DNA from: an uncultured Muribaculaceae bacterium
Lineage (GTDB): Bacteria > Bacteroidota > Bacteroidia > Bacteroidales > Muribaculaceae
Direction of reading: 5' to 3'
Assembly: GCA_910579105.1 (NCBI GenBank)
Contig: CAJTRT010000057.1
Coordinates: 1 to 14,092, forward strand
DNA length: 14,092 bases
The position numbers and the translations under genes are program-made. The notes under the pieces were generated by a model. The model did not search any database. It was not told where the DNA came from and saw only the letters and a program-made list of their open reading frames with translations. This document shows positions 1-6,859 of the stretch, in pieces (positions within the stretch are counted from its first letter, which is position 1; the number at the start of each line of letters is the position of its first letter).

Positions 1-59
1 AGACCATCAAGATGAACAAATTCTCAGTCATGACTGCCCTTAAAACCGAAGCTGACTAA
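1..59 (+). CDS. C-terminal end of an ExbD/TolR-family protein (partial)
   Basis: Only the last 18 codons are visible, in the frame that starts at base 3; they end MTALKTEAD followed by a TAA stop at 57-59. The reading frame stops 3 bases before the next ATG. The downstream gene is a clear ExbD, and Bacteroidota usually carry exbB-exbD-exbD-tonB in this order, so this is most likely the first of two paralogous exbD genes. The identification rests on position and a short tail, not on a domain that can be seen, because the membrane helix and most of the periplasmic domain lie outside the window. Confidence 0.6.
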   Translation, partial: TIKMNKFSVMTALKTEAD

Positions 60-62
60 GAT

Positions 63-770
63 ATGGCACAGATAGAACAATCATCCGGGGGCAAGAAGAA
101 GAAAGGCGCCCAGAAAAAAATGTCAATCCACGTCGACTTCACCCCGATGGTCGACATGAACATGCTTCTGATCACGTTCTTCATGCTCTGTACCACCATG
201 ATCAAGTCGCAGACCCTGTCGATCGCGCTCCCCACCAACGAGAAGCTCGAGCAGACAGAGCTTCAGAAGGCCAAGGAGTCGGAGGCGATCACCATGATCC
301 TCGACACCAACTACGACGACAACGGCGGCGTGAAGGGCAACACCGTGTACTACTACTTCGGCAAACCCGTCACAGAGTTCAACGGCGACCAGCTAGTAAG
401 CTCCAACATCGAGGTTACCCACTTCGAAGGCAACGAGGGAATCACCCCCCGCGGCATCCGCAAGATCCTCAACGAGCGCAACAAGGACGTGCTCAAACAG
501 GTTGAGGAGCAGAAACAGCTCTGGCGCGACAAGAAAATCACCGAGGAGCAGTTCCAGGAAGCGGCCAAGAAGATCCGTAACAACGACCAGCTCACCCGCC
601 CCGTCGTAATCATCAAGCCGCTGCCCGAGGCATCCTGGGAAAGCGTGATCTCCGCGCTCGACGAGATGCAGATCAACCAGATCTCGCGCTACCAGCTCGG
701 CTCGCTGACCGACGTTGACAAGGCCATGGTGTTCAACACCGAAGAGTTCAAGAAGACCCACAAGGAGTAA
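63..770 (+). CDS. exbD: ExbD/TolR-family biopolymer transport protein
   Basis: Inner-membrane component of the ExbB-ExbD motor that uses the proton gradient to energise TonB. The 235-residue protein has a Lys-rich cytoplasmic N-terminus (residues 11-19), then one membrane helix at about 28-47. That segment begins FTPMVDMNMLLITFFML and carries Asp31 at the place of the essential proton-pathway Asp of ExbD. The rest is periplasmic. At about 145-180 a charged, probably helical insert (KQVEEQKQLW onward) makes it longer than the roughly 140-residue enterobacterial ExbD; longer second ExbD copies are common in Bacteroidota. ATG 63 starts 3 bases after the stop of the preceding exbD-like gene, and tonB follows 44 bases downstream, so all three are probably one operon. 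No internal promoter is obvious. Family assignment is secure; the exact receptors served are unknown. Confidence 0.92.
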   Translation: MAQIEQSSGGKKKKGAQKKMSIHVDFTPMVDMNMLLITFFMLCTTMIKSQTLSIALPTNEKLEQTELQKAKESEAITMILDTNYDDNGGVKGNTVYYYFGKPVTEFNGDQLVSSNIEVTHFEGNEGITPRGIRKILNERNKDVLKQVEEQKQLWRDKKITEEQFQEAAKKIRNNDQLTRPVVIIKPLPEASWESVISALDEMQINQISRYQLGSLTDVDKAMVFNTEEFKKTHKE

Positions 771-814
771 TCGATGACAGTCTATATTAACTAACCGCAA
801 AAAGAAGAATCAAC

Positions 815-1672
815 ATGGCAAAAGATGTAGATCTTTCATCGAAAGAATGGACCGACCTTATATTTGAAGGCAAAAATAAGGCGTTCGGCGCATACACCCT
901 CCGCCAGCAGAGCGACCGCCGCCACAACCGCGCCATGATCATCGTGATCATCGGCCTGGTGCTGGTGCTCATCGGAGGTTACTTCTGGGGAATGTACAAC
1001 GACTACCGCCGCGAGCAGAAGGAACTCGAGCTCCAGGCCCAGCTCGAACAGCAGCTCGCCGCTATGGAAGAGCTTCCCGAAGAGCAGCCCGAGGAAGAAA
1101 TCCAGCAGGCGGTTGAGGAACCCGTGCAGGAAGAGGCTCTCCCCGAGGAGATCCTCAACACCATCAAGGATACGGAAATCGCGATTGCCGAGGACAACGA
1201 GGTAACCGAGGACATCACCTCCAAGGATGAGGTGCAGGAATCGACCGCGGCCGCAGGCGCGACCACGTTCGACCAAGGCACCGACGACCTTAACGTAGTG
1301 CGCGAGCACAAGGAGGAAATCATCGTCGAGGAGAAGAAAGAACCCGTCAAGGAGGAAGTCTTCACCGCCGTCCAACAGATGCCCCAGTTCCCCGGTGGCG
1401 ACGCCGAGCTTCTGAAATATATCTCCACACACATCAAATACCCCACCATGGCGGCTGAGAACAACATCCAGGGCCGCGTGGTAGTGAAGTTCGTCGTCAA
1501 GAAGGACGGACAGGTAGGCGACGTGGTGGTGCTCCGCGGCCGCGACCCGGACCTCGACAAGGAGGCTCAGCGCGTCGTGAAGACCCTGCCGAAGTTTATC
1601 CCCGGCAAGATGAACGGCCAGGCGGTTGCCGTATGGTACACCCTGCCGATCAACTTCAAGCTCCAGCAGTAA
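815..1672 (+). CDS. tonB: Energy transducer TonB
   Basis: A 285-residue TonB-family protein linking the ExbB/ExbD motor to outer-membrane receptors. A cytoplasmic N-terminus of about 38 residues is followed by one membrane helix (about 40-60, MIIVIIGLVLVLIGGYFWGM). Then comes a long periplasmic linker (about 62-180) extremely rich in Glu with a few Pro, instead of the Pro-Lys/Pro-Glu spacer of E. coli TonB. The TonB C-terminal domain follows, opening with MPQFPGG at 189-195 and ending with YTLPINFKL near 275-283. The segment around 198-240 (KYISTHIKYP, then GRVVVKFVVKKDG) is the usual beta-alpha-beta core of Bacteroidota TonB proteins. The 44-bp gap from exbD shows no promoter match, so co-transcription is likely. 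A GC-rich hairpin at 1735-1764 lies after the stop. Confidence 0.93.
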   Translation: MAKDVDLSSKEWTDLIFEGKNKAFGAYTLRQQSDRRHNRAMIIVIIGLVLVLIGGYFWGMYNDYRREQKELELQAQLEQQLAAMEELPEEQPEEEIQQAVEEPVQEEALPEEILNTIKDTEIAIAEDNEVTEDITSKDEVQESTAAAGATTFDQGTDDLNVVREHKEEIIVEEKKEPVKEEVFTAVQQMPQFPGGDAELLKYISTHIKYPTMAAENNIQGRVVVKFVVKKDGQVGDVVVLRGRDPDLDKEAQRVVKTLPKFIPGKMNGQAVAVWYTLPINFKLQQ

Positions 1673-1734
1673 TTATTTCCCAAGCCGTCCCGACCCAGGG
1701 CTCCGGCCACACGGATAAAGCACAACCGACAATA

Positions 1735-1771
1735 GCGCGGCTCCGGTATCCCCCGGGGCCGCGCCTGTCTT
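1735..1771 (+). terminator. Putative transcription terminator after tonB
   Basis: A 12-bp stem with a single G-T wobble (left arm GCGCGGCTCCGG at 1735-1746, right arm CCGGGGCCGCGC at 1753-1764) encloses a 6-nt loop. What follows (CTGTCTTATA) is only weakly T-rich, so its strength is uncertain. Its place between the tonB stop and the ispD promoter suits a terminator. Confidence 0.5.
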
Positions 1772-1798
1772 ATACACGCCTGCCCCATATAAGCCGTA

Positions 1799-1830
1799 TT
1801 TGGGGAGGTGGAGAGTTTTTCGTAAATTCG
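1799..1830 (+). promoter_or_regulatory. Bacteroidota-type promoter for ispD-recG
   Basis: TTTG at 1799-1802, a 20-bp spacer, then TAAATTCG at 1823-1830. This matches the Bacteroidota sigma pattern TTTG-N19-21-TAnnTTTG except for two bases in the -7 box. Transcription would start near 1836, giving a leader of about 80 nt before ATG 1919. That leader can fold a small GC hairpin (GCCGC at 1857-1861 with GCGGC at 1871-1875). Confidence 0.6.
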
Positions 1831-1918
1831 CGCCTATAACAGGCCTCGTTTTTGTCGCCGCGAGCCATATGCGGCAGCGCGACCGGGGCAAAGACACGGC
1901 AAGACAAACAAACACATC

Positions 1919-2638
1919 ATGTCGAATACACCCTGCGTCACAATAGTAGTGGCAGCCGGAAGCGGCAGCCGGTTCGGTTCAGAGATTCCCAAACAGTTCC
2001 TGCCGCTGTCGGGGCTTCCCGTGGTGTGCCACAGCATACGCGCGTTCGAGAAAACCCTTCCAGGGGGAATCGTCATAGTGGTGCTTCCCCCCAGGGATTA
2101 CGACCACTGGCGTACCGTCGTCGATAACGCGTGCGCCAAAGCGGGTATATCCGAGCCCATATACGCGAAAGGCGGAGCGACCCGCTGGGAGTCTGTAAAG
2201 AACGGTCTGGCGGCCGTTCCGGCCGTTGTCCCGGCCGGAACGGTGGTCCTTGTCCACGACGGAGCGAGGCCGCTTGTCTCCGAAGCTGTCATATCGAGGG
2301 TCCGGGCGGCCTCACGCAACACCGACTGCGCCATTCCCGCTGTCCCTGTAACCGACTCCCTGCGCAGGCTCGACGACGGAACAGGCCCGATGTCGGAGCC
2401 GGTAGACCGCTCGGCATACCGGGCCGTGCAGACGCCGCAGGGCGCGACACTGTGGAGAATGAGAGAGGCCTATGCCCTCCCCTACTCCGAGACATTCACC
2501 GACGACGCGTCGGTGCTTGCCGAAGCCGGCTTCGAAAACCAGGTGCTCGTCGACGGAGCGGCAGACAACATCAAGATCACAAACCCGTTTGACCTCGCGG
2601 TAGCGGAATTGCTGCTTAAACGGAGCGAAACGCATTGA
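1919..2638 (+). CDS. ispD: 2-C-methyl-D-erythritol 4-phosphate cytidylyltransferase (IspD)
   Basis: Cytosolic enzyme of the MEP isoprenoid pathway; it joins CTP and 2-C-methyl-D-erythritol 4-phosphate to give CDP-methylerythritol and pyrophosphate. At 239 residues it has the usual length. Visible motifs are the nucleotide-binding loop VAAGSGSRFG (11-20) with Arg18 and catalytic Lys25 in PKQF, GGATRWESV (85-93), VHDGARP (112-118), and VDR with Arg164 just before QTPQG (171-175). DDAS (195-198) and Lys219 in NIKITNP also fit the family. Arg164 and Lys219 occupy the places of the catalytic Arg157 and Lys213 of E. coli IspD. A promoter matching the Bacteroidota consensus lies upstream. The TGA stop (2636-2638) overlaps the TTG start of recG, so the two genes look translationally coupled. 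Confidence 0.96.
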   Translation: MSNTPCVTIVVAAGSGSRFGSEIPKQFLPLSGLPVVCHSIRAFEKTLPGGIVIVVLPPRDYDHWRTVVDNACAKAGISEPIYAKGGATRWESVKNGLAAVPAVVPAGTVVLVHDGARPLVSEAVISRVRAASRNTDCAIPAVPVTDSLRRLDDGTGPMSEPVDRSAYRAVQTPQGATLWRMREAYALPYSETFTDDASVLAEAGFENQVLVDGAADNIKITNPFDLAVAELLLKRSETH

Positions 2639-4725
2639 AGAACCTCCGCGACATAGAGCTGAAATTCGTCAAAGGCATCGGCCCGGCAAGGGCGAAACTC
2701 CTCGACGAGGAGCTGGGTCTTTCGACGGTCCACGACCTGCTCCGGCATTTTCCGAGCCATTACCTCGACCGGAGCAATGTGTACCGCATAAGGGATTTCG
2801 CCGGGGAGATGCCCGCCGTGCAGCTCCGCGGGCAGTTCGTCACCTTCAACGTTATCGGCGAGAGTGCCAAGGCACGCCTCGTGGGGCTGTTCACCGACGG
2901 CACATCCAACATTGAGATCGTATGGTTCAAAAGGATCAAACAGCTGCGAGACCTTTACAAGACCAGGGTTGACTACATCGTTTTCGGAAAGCCGCAGGAA
3001 TTCAACGGGCGCTGGAGCCTCGTGCATCCCGAAGTCGACCCGGTTAATTCAAGCCAGGCGCAGGCGGAATTCCGCGGAGTGTATCCCCTGACGGAGAAAC
3101 TGCGCAACCGCGGCGTTACCTCGCGCAACATATTCCAGTGGGCGCAGAACGCCCTGTCGGCCTACGGCGACAGCATCCCTGAAATGCTTCCGCCTGAAAT
3201 CCTGGCTCGGTATCATTTCATGGGAGCCCGCGAGGCCGTCACCACCGTGCATCACCCGACAGACGCGGAGAAGCTGCGCCGAGCCCGTGAAAGGCTGAAA
3301 TTCGAGGAGCTGTTCTACCTCCAGCTCAACATCAGGCGCTATGCCTCAAACCGCCCGGGCGCACTCCCGGGGATTTCCTTCCCCCGCATAGGACGGTTCT
3401 TCAACAGCTTCTACAACGAGGCGCTACCTTTTCCGCTCACCGAGGCGCAGAAACGGGTGCTGCGCGAGATCCGCGCCGACCTCGGTTCAGGCCGGCAGAT
3501 GAACCGTCTGTTGCAGGGCGATGTCGGATCGGGCAAGACCATAGTGGCGCTGATGACAATGCTCATCGCTATTGACAACGGCACACAGGCCTGCATAATG
3601 GCTCCGACAGAGATTCTTGCCACGCAGCACTACGAAAGTATGCGTTCGATGGCTGCCCCCCTGGGGGTGAACGTCAGGCTGCTCACCGGCTCGACAGGCA
3701 GGAAGGAACGGGAGACTATCGCCCGGGAGCTGGCTGACGGCTCGTTGCACATACTCGTCGGCACCCACGCCGTGATAGAGGACAACGTGTCGTTCAAGAA
3801 CCTCGGACTGGCCGTCATCGACGAGCAGCACCGTTTCGGGGTCGTCCAGCGCGCACGCCTTTGGGGGAAGAACGCGGCCGCCCCCCCCCACATCCTCGTA
3901 ATGACCGCGACACCGATTCCACGCACCCTGGCAATGACCGTCTACGGCGACCTCGACGTCTCGGTGATCGACGAGCTTCCGCCGGGACGAAAGCCTGTCA
4001 GCACGCTGCTTCGCTACGACGACCAGCGGCAGAGCGTCTACCGCTCCATAGGGAGGCAGCTCGCCGCCGGCCACCAGGTCTATATCGTATACCCCCTCAT
4101 TACCGAGAGCGAGAAGCTCGACTTGCGGAGCCTCGAGGAGGGGTACGAGCTGATACGCGGCACATTCCCGTCATACCGCGTCACATACGTCCACGGACGG
4201 ATGAAACCGGCTGAGAAGGACCACCAGATGAAGCTCTTCGCCGAGAACAAGGCGCAGATTCTCGTATCGACAACGGTCATAGAGGTCGGCGTGAACGTCC
4301 CGAACGCCTCCACGATGGTGATAGAGAACGCCGAGCGGTTCGGACTTTCACAACTGCACCAGCTGCGCGGACGCGTGGGGCGAGGAGCGGCGCAGAGCTA
4401 CTGCGTGCTTATGAGCAAGCGGCGCATCGGGGCCGACACCCGCAAGCGCCTCGAGCTGATGACCCGCACCACCGACGGCTTCGAAATCGCCGAGGCCGAC
4501 CTGCGCGCCCGCGGCCCCGGCGACCTGGAGGGAACGATGCAGAGCGGCATACCCATCGACCTGCGCATTGCCAATCTGGCCACCGACGGCCAGCTCGTTC
4601 AGCTCGCCCGCGACTGCGCCGAGCAACTGCTCGACGCGGACCCGGCCCTCGCCGCTCATCCGGTCCTGGCAGCCGAGCTTCGAAGACTGTACCCCCGACC
4701 GGCCGACCTCAGCCGCATAAGCTGA
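2635..4725 (+). CDS. recG: ATP-dependent DNA helicase RecG
   Basis: Superfamily 2 helicase that remodels stalled replication forks and branch-migrates Holliday junctions. The 696 residues are close to the 693 of E. coli RecG. The N-terminal wedge/OB region covers about 1-260, with a helix-hairpin-helix-like start (KFVKGIGPARAKLL). The helicase core follows: Walker A GDVGSGKT (305-312), Walker B DEQHRFG (396-402, the DEQH form typical of RecG), TATPIPR (424-430), STTVIEVGVNVPNAS (545-559) and motif VI QLHQLRGRVGRG (573-584). The start is the TTG at 2635, which overlaps the ispD stop in the sequence TTGA. It gives an N-terminus that matches known RecG proteins (about ten residues before KGIGP), while no ATG lies nearby in frame. 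It is probably co-transcribed with ispD. Confidence 0.97.
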   Translation: MKNLRDIELKFVKGIGPARAKLLDEELGLSTVHDLLRHFPSHYLDRSNVYRIRDFAGEMPAVQLRGQFVTFNVIGESAKARLVGLFTDGTSNIEIVWFKRIKQLRDLYKTRVDYIVFGKPQEFNGRWSLVHPEVDPVNSSQAQAEFRGVYPLTEKLRNRGVTSRNIFQWAQNALSAYGDSIPEMLPPEILARYHFMGAREAVTTVHHPTDAEKLRRARERLKFEELFYLQLNIRRYASNRPGALPGISFPRIGRFFNSFYNEALPFPLTEAQKRVLREIRADLGSGRQMNRLLQGDVGSGKTIVALMTMLIAIDNGTQACIMAPTEILATQHYESMRSMAAPLGVNVRLLTGSTGRKERETIARELADGSLHILVGTHAVIEDNVSFKNLGLAVIDEQHRFGVVQRARLWGKNAAAPPHILVMTATPIPRTLAMTVYGDLDVSVIDELPPGRKPVSTLLRYDDQRQSVYRSIGRQLAAGHQVYIVYPLITESEKLDLRSLEEGYELIRGTFPSYRVTYVHGRMKPAEKDHQMKLFAENKAQILVSTTVIEVGVNVPNASTMVIENAERFGLSQLHQLRGRVGRGAAQSYCVLMSKRRIGADTRKRLELMTRTTDGFEIAEADLRARGPGDLEGTMQSGIPIDLRIANLATDGQLVQLARDCAEQLLDADPALAAHPVLAAELRRLYPRPADLSRIS

Positions 4726-4745
4726 CGTGAAAAGAGTCCCGAAAG

Positions 4746-4790
4746 TTCGCGCACTCGGCTGTCGAATGCGCGAAACGCTGAATTTCAGCG
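4746..4790. other. Two tandem hairpins downstream of recG
   Basis: An 8-bp perfect stem (TTCGCGCA at 4746-4753 with TGCGCGAA at 4767-4774, 13-nt loop) is followed after one base by a second hairpin (CGCTGA at 4776-4781 with TCAGCG at 4785-4790, 3-nt loop). Neither is followed by a T-run, so this is not a standard intrinsic terminator. It may mark the 3' end of the ispD-recG transcript or stabilise it. The structures are visible; their function is inference. Confidence 0.4.
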
Positions 4791-4888
4791 AGAAAGGCAT
4801 ACTTGACAGACAAAAAAACTTCCCTCGCGGTAAACCGTTAAGATTTAGGCCTTTGAGAACCAGGATTGTTTGATCTGGCGCATAATTA

Positions 4889-4904
4889 AATGATAATTAG
4901 CATT
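4889..4904. repeat. AT-rich near-perfect palindrome upstream of the ndk promoter
   Basis: AATGATAATTAGCATT reads the same on both strands at 14 of 16 positions and sits in an AT-rich patch (about 4880-4912) inside otherwise GC-rich DNA. It ends 17 bp before the -33 region of the ndk promoter, a suitable place for a dimeric DNA-binding protein. No regulator is identified. The rest of 4726-5018 holds only the tandem hairpins and the promoter; I see no gene in it. Confidence 0.35.
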
Positions 4905-4921
4905 ATTTAATGCGTCGGAAG

Positions 4922-4953
4922 TTTCGAGATGACGTTATTTTTTCGTAACTTTG
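4922..4953 (+). promoter_or_regulatory. Promoter for ndk
   Basis: TAACTTTG at 4946-4953 is an exact TAnnTTTG -7 box. Upstream, TTTC at 4922-4925 (20-bp spacer) is a near match to the TTTG -33 box. The predicted transcription start near 4959 lies downstream of ATG 4929, which rules that codon out as the start for this transcript and supports ATG 5019. Confidence 0.65.
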
Positions 4954-5018
4954 GCAACGCAAGGAAGAGGCGCGGGCCTCACCCCGCCGCTCACTCACAA
5001 ACCTTAATTCGGAAAAGA

Positions 5019-5486
5019 ATGGAAACAACACTGGTCCTCATAAAGCCCTCGGGCGTGCAGCGCGGCCTTATCGGCGAAGTCATAAGCCGCTTCGAGCGCA
5101 AGGGGCTGACGATTGTCGGTATGAAACTCCGGCAGCTCGACAGCAGGATTCTGCGCGAGCATTACGCCCACCTTGTCGACCGCCCGTTCTTTCCGTCGCT
5201 CGAGCGCTCGATGACGGCCACCCCGGTGGTATGCCTCGCCCTCCGGGGCGTTGACGCGGTAGGCGTAGTGAGGCAGATGACCGGCGCGACAAACTCGCGC
5301 CTCGCCCAGCCGGGCACTATCCGCGGCGACCTGGGCATGAGCGGCCAGGAGAACATCGTGCACGCCTCCGATTCGCCTGAGAACGCCGCCATCGAGGTGG
5401 CGCGCTTCTTCGGAGACGGCGAGATTTTCGACTATACCCCCTGCACCCTCCCGGCGATATACGATCCCGAAGAGGCCGCGTCGTAA
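5019..5486 (+). CDS. ndk: Nucleoside-diphosphate kinase
   Basis: Cytosolic enzyme that balances NTP and dNTP pools by passing the gamma-phosphate of one NTP to another NDP through a phosphohistidine. From ATG 5019 the protein has 155 residues, the normal length. It begins METTLVLIKPSGVQRGLIGE with the nucleotide-site Lys9. It also shows RPFFPSL (55-61), TNSRLAQPGTIRGD (91-104) and the active-site His115 in NIVHASDS, followed by SPENAAIEVARFF. The frame stays open upstream to ATG 4929, but that would add 30 basic, unconserved residues and begin inside the promoter, so the shorter start is preferred. The M23 peptidase gene lies 130 bp downstream with no terminator seen between them, so partial co-transcription is possible. 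Confidence 0.96.
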   Translation: METTLVLIKPSGVQRGLIGEVISRFERKGLTIVGMKLRQLDSRILREHYAHLVDRPFFPSLERSMTATPVVCLALRGVDAVGVVRQMTGATNSRLAQPGTIRGDLGMSGQENIVHASDSPENAAIEVARFFGDGEIFDYTPCTLPAIYDPEEAAS

Positions 5487-5616
5487 GGCAACCGGCGACC
5501 GGGTCGAAATCAGGTTTGAGAACTAAAAGCAGACAACTAACCCCTTTAACACGAAATACGACAGGCCCCGAGCGGCCGAGCTGACAAAAACAGCACCTCT
5601 CCTCCGATCTTCTCCC

Positions 5617-6600
5617 ATGCTTCAGAAAACAATCATCAGAATCACACTCGCGGCGGCAGCCGTCCTGACGGCCGCGTCGGCCTGGGCACAGAGCTACCAG
5701 CTCCCCTCCGCCCACAAGGCCGAGCACTCCGACCTTATCGCCCGCCAGGAAAACATAGGAAACCAGATTTCAGTAAAGGACACCCAGCAGTTCCTCGACC
5801 AGCTCTTCAAGGACGAGGAAGAGCCGGAAATGGACATCTACACCGAAGGGTGGGAGTCGAAACGCGTCAACCCCTTCAACGAGGCCGACGTTCCCTCATC
5901 CAAGGTAATTGACGTGACCAATTTCCATATGCCGACCCCCGGCTACATCACCTCGCCCTATGGCTACCGCAAGCGCTTCCGCCGGCAGCACAAAGGGGTC
6001 GACCTCAAGCTGCAGATCGGCGACACCGTGCGCGCCGCGTTCGACGGCCGCGTACGTCTCACCAACTTTGAGCGCCGCGGCTACGGCTACTACACCATAC
6101 TGCGCCACCCCAACGGCCTGGAGACCGTCTACGGCCACCTGTCGAAATTCCTTGTGAAGCCAGACCAGTACGTCAAGGCCGGCGACCCCATCGCCCTCGG
6201 TGGCAACACGGGACGCTCGTTCGGAGCGCACCTTCATTTCGAGACCCGCTTTATGGGCTACCCCATCAACCCGTCGGCCATCTTCGACTTCGCCAACCAG
6301 ACGGTGCACACCGACCAGTACACGTTCGACAAGCGCACCTACACCCAGGCCCGCAACTTCGACCCCGCCGCCAACCAGGCTCACGCCAAGGAGTTCCTCG
6401 CCTCACAAAGCTCGCACAAGGCCGCCACAACAGCTGCCAAAAGCTCGGGCAGAAGCTCTAAGAGCTACACCATACGCCGCGGCGACACACTCAGCCGCAT
6501 AGCGTCGCGCAACGGCGTCACCGTCCGCCAGCTCTGCCAGCTCAACGGCCTCACCACCAAGTCTAAGCTCAAACCCGGCAAAAAACTCAAAATTCGCTGA
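5617..6600 (+). CDS. Secreted M23-family metallopeptidase with C-terminal LysM domain
   Basis: Predicted peptidoglycan hydrolase (LytM/DNA-binding LysM class) acting in the periplasm or at the envelope. Of its 327 residues, 1-24 form a signal peptide (basic start, Ala-rich core, cleavage after SAWA). The M23 domain spans about 105-225. HKGVD supplies His125 and Asp129, VYGHL supplies His174, and AHLHFE supplies His205 and His207. By analogy with LytM, His125, Asp129 and His207 bind zinc while His174 and His205 are catalytic, so the enzyme looks active. A Ser/Ala/Lys-rich linker (about 262-282) leads to one LysM domain (283-327, YTIRRGDTLSRIA), which would bind glycan strands. The exact bond cleaved (endopeptidase is usual) cannot be read from the sequence. 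A possible weak promoter (TTTG 5515-5518, N19, TAAC) precedes it, and a strong terminator follows. Confidence 0.92.
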   Translation: MLQKTIIRITLAAAAVLTAASAWAQSYQLPSAHKAEHSDLIARQENIGNQISVKDTQQFLDQLFKDEEEPEMDIYTEGWESKRVNPFNEADVPSSKVIDVTNFHMPTPGYITSPYGYRKRFRRQHKGVDLKLQIGDTVRAAFDGRVRLTNFERRGYGYYTILRHPNGLETVYGHLSKFLVKPDQYVKAGDPIALGGNTGRSFGAHLHFETRFMGYPINPSAIFDFANQTVHTDQYTFDKRTYTQARNFDPAANQAHAKEFLASQSSHKAATTAAKSSGRSSKSYTIRRGDTLSRIASRNGVTVRQLCQLNGLTTKSKLKPGKKLKIR

Positions 6601-6651
6601 AAACTCCGCAAATAACAGAATCAGACATAGATTAGTTATATATTTAGAAAG

Positions 6652-6683
6652 CGCTGTGTGGAATATCCACACAGCGTTTTTTT
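6652..6683 (+). terminator. Rho-independent terminator after the M23 gene
   Basis: A perfect 11-bp stem (CGCTGTGTGGA at 6652-6662 with TCCACACAGCG at 6666-6676) has a 3-nt loop and is followed by seven T (6677-6683). It lies about 50 bp after the M23 stop and closes the plus-strand block. On the minus strand it is followed only by a mixed T/A stretch, so it may weakly stop transcription from the convergent gene as well. Confidence 0.93.
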
Positions 6684-6730
6684 GGTGCCCGAACGGCATA
6701 CAGAATCTATCTCGGACCAATTTTCCACAC

Positions 6731-6808
6731 AAAAGACACATCCCATTTAACCCTACAATACCTGCCGTTATGGACGAGAAGGTATTTTGAAGCGGTATAA
6801 GATGTGTC
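6731..6808 (-). terminator. Nested inverted repeat, possible terminator of the minus-strand receptor gene
   Basis: Outer arms GACACATC (6735-6742) and GATGTGTC (6801-6808) enclose inner arms AATACCT (6757-6763) and AGGTATT (6780-6786). On the minus strand the structure lies about 50-125 bp past the TAA stop of the receptor gene and is followed by TTTT. The stems are perfect but the spacing within the fold is loose, so a terminator role is tentative. Confidence 0.35.
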
Positions 6809-6859
6809 GAGGTTCTGAATCTCTATGGCATCATATGGGAGCATAGCAGTTAGTTGGGT

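Noticed and set aside
774..794. Six-codon open frame between exbD and tonB
   Set aside because: Far too short and without supporting signals; chance occurrence.
836..1432. Minus-strand open frame opposite tonB
   Set aside because: Its Leu/Phe-rich product is the complement of the Glu/Lys-rich TonB linker; there is no promoter or domain.
3487..4074. Minus-strand open frame opposite recG
   Set aside because: It lies wholly inside the helicase core coding region and has no family resemblance.
4803..4808. TTGACA resembling an E. coli sigma-70 -35 box
   Set aside because: Bacteroidota use a different promoter pattern, and there is no matching -10 at proper spacing.
4929..5018. A 30-codon N-terminal extension of ndk from ATG 4929
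   Set aside because: It overlaps the promoter, precedes the expected transcription start and adds basic residues not found in nucleoside-diphosphate kinases.
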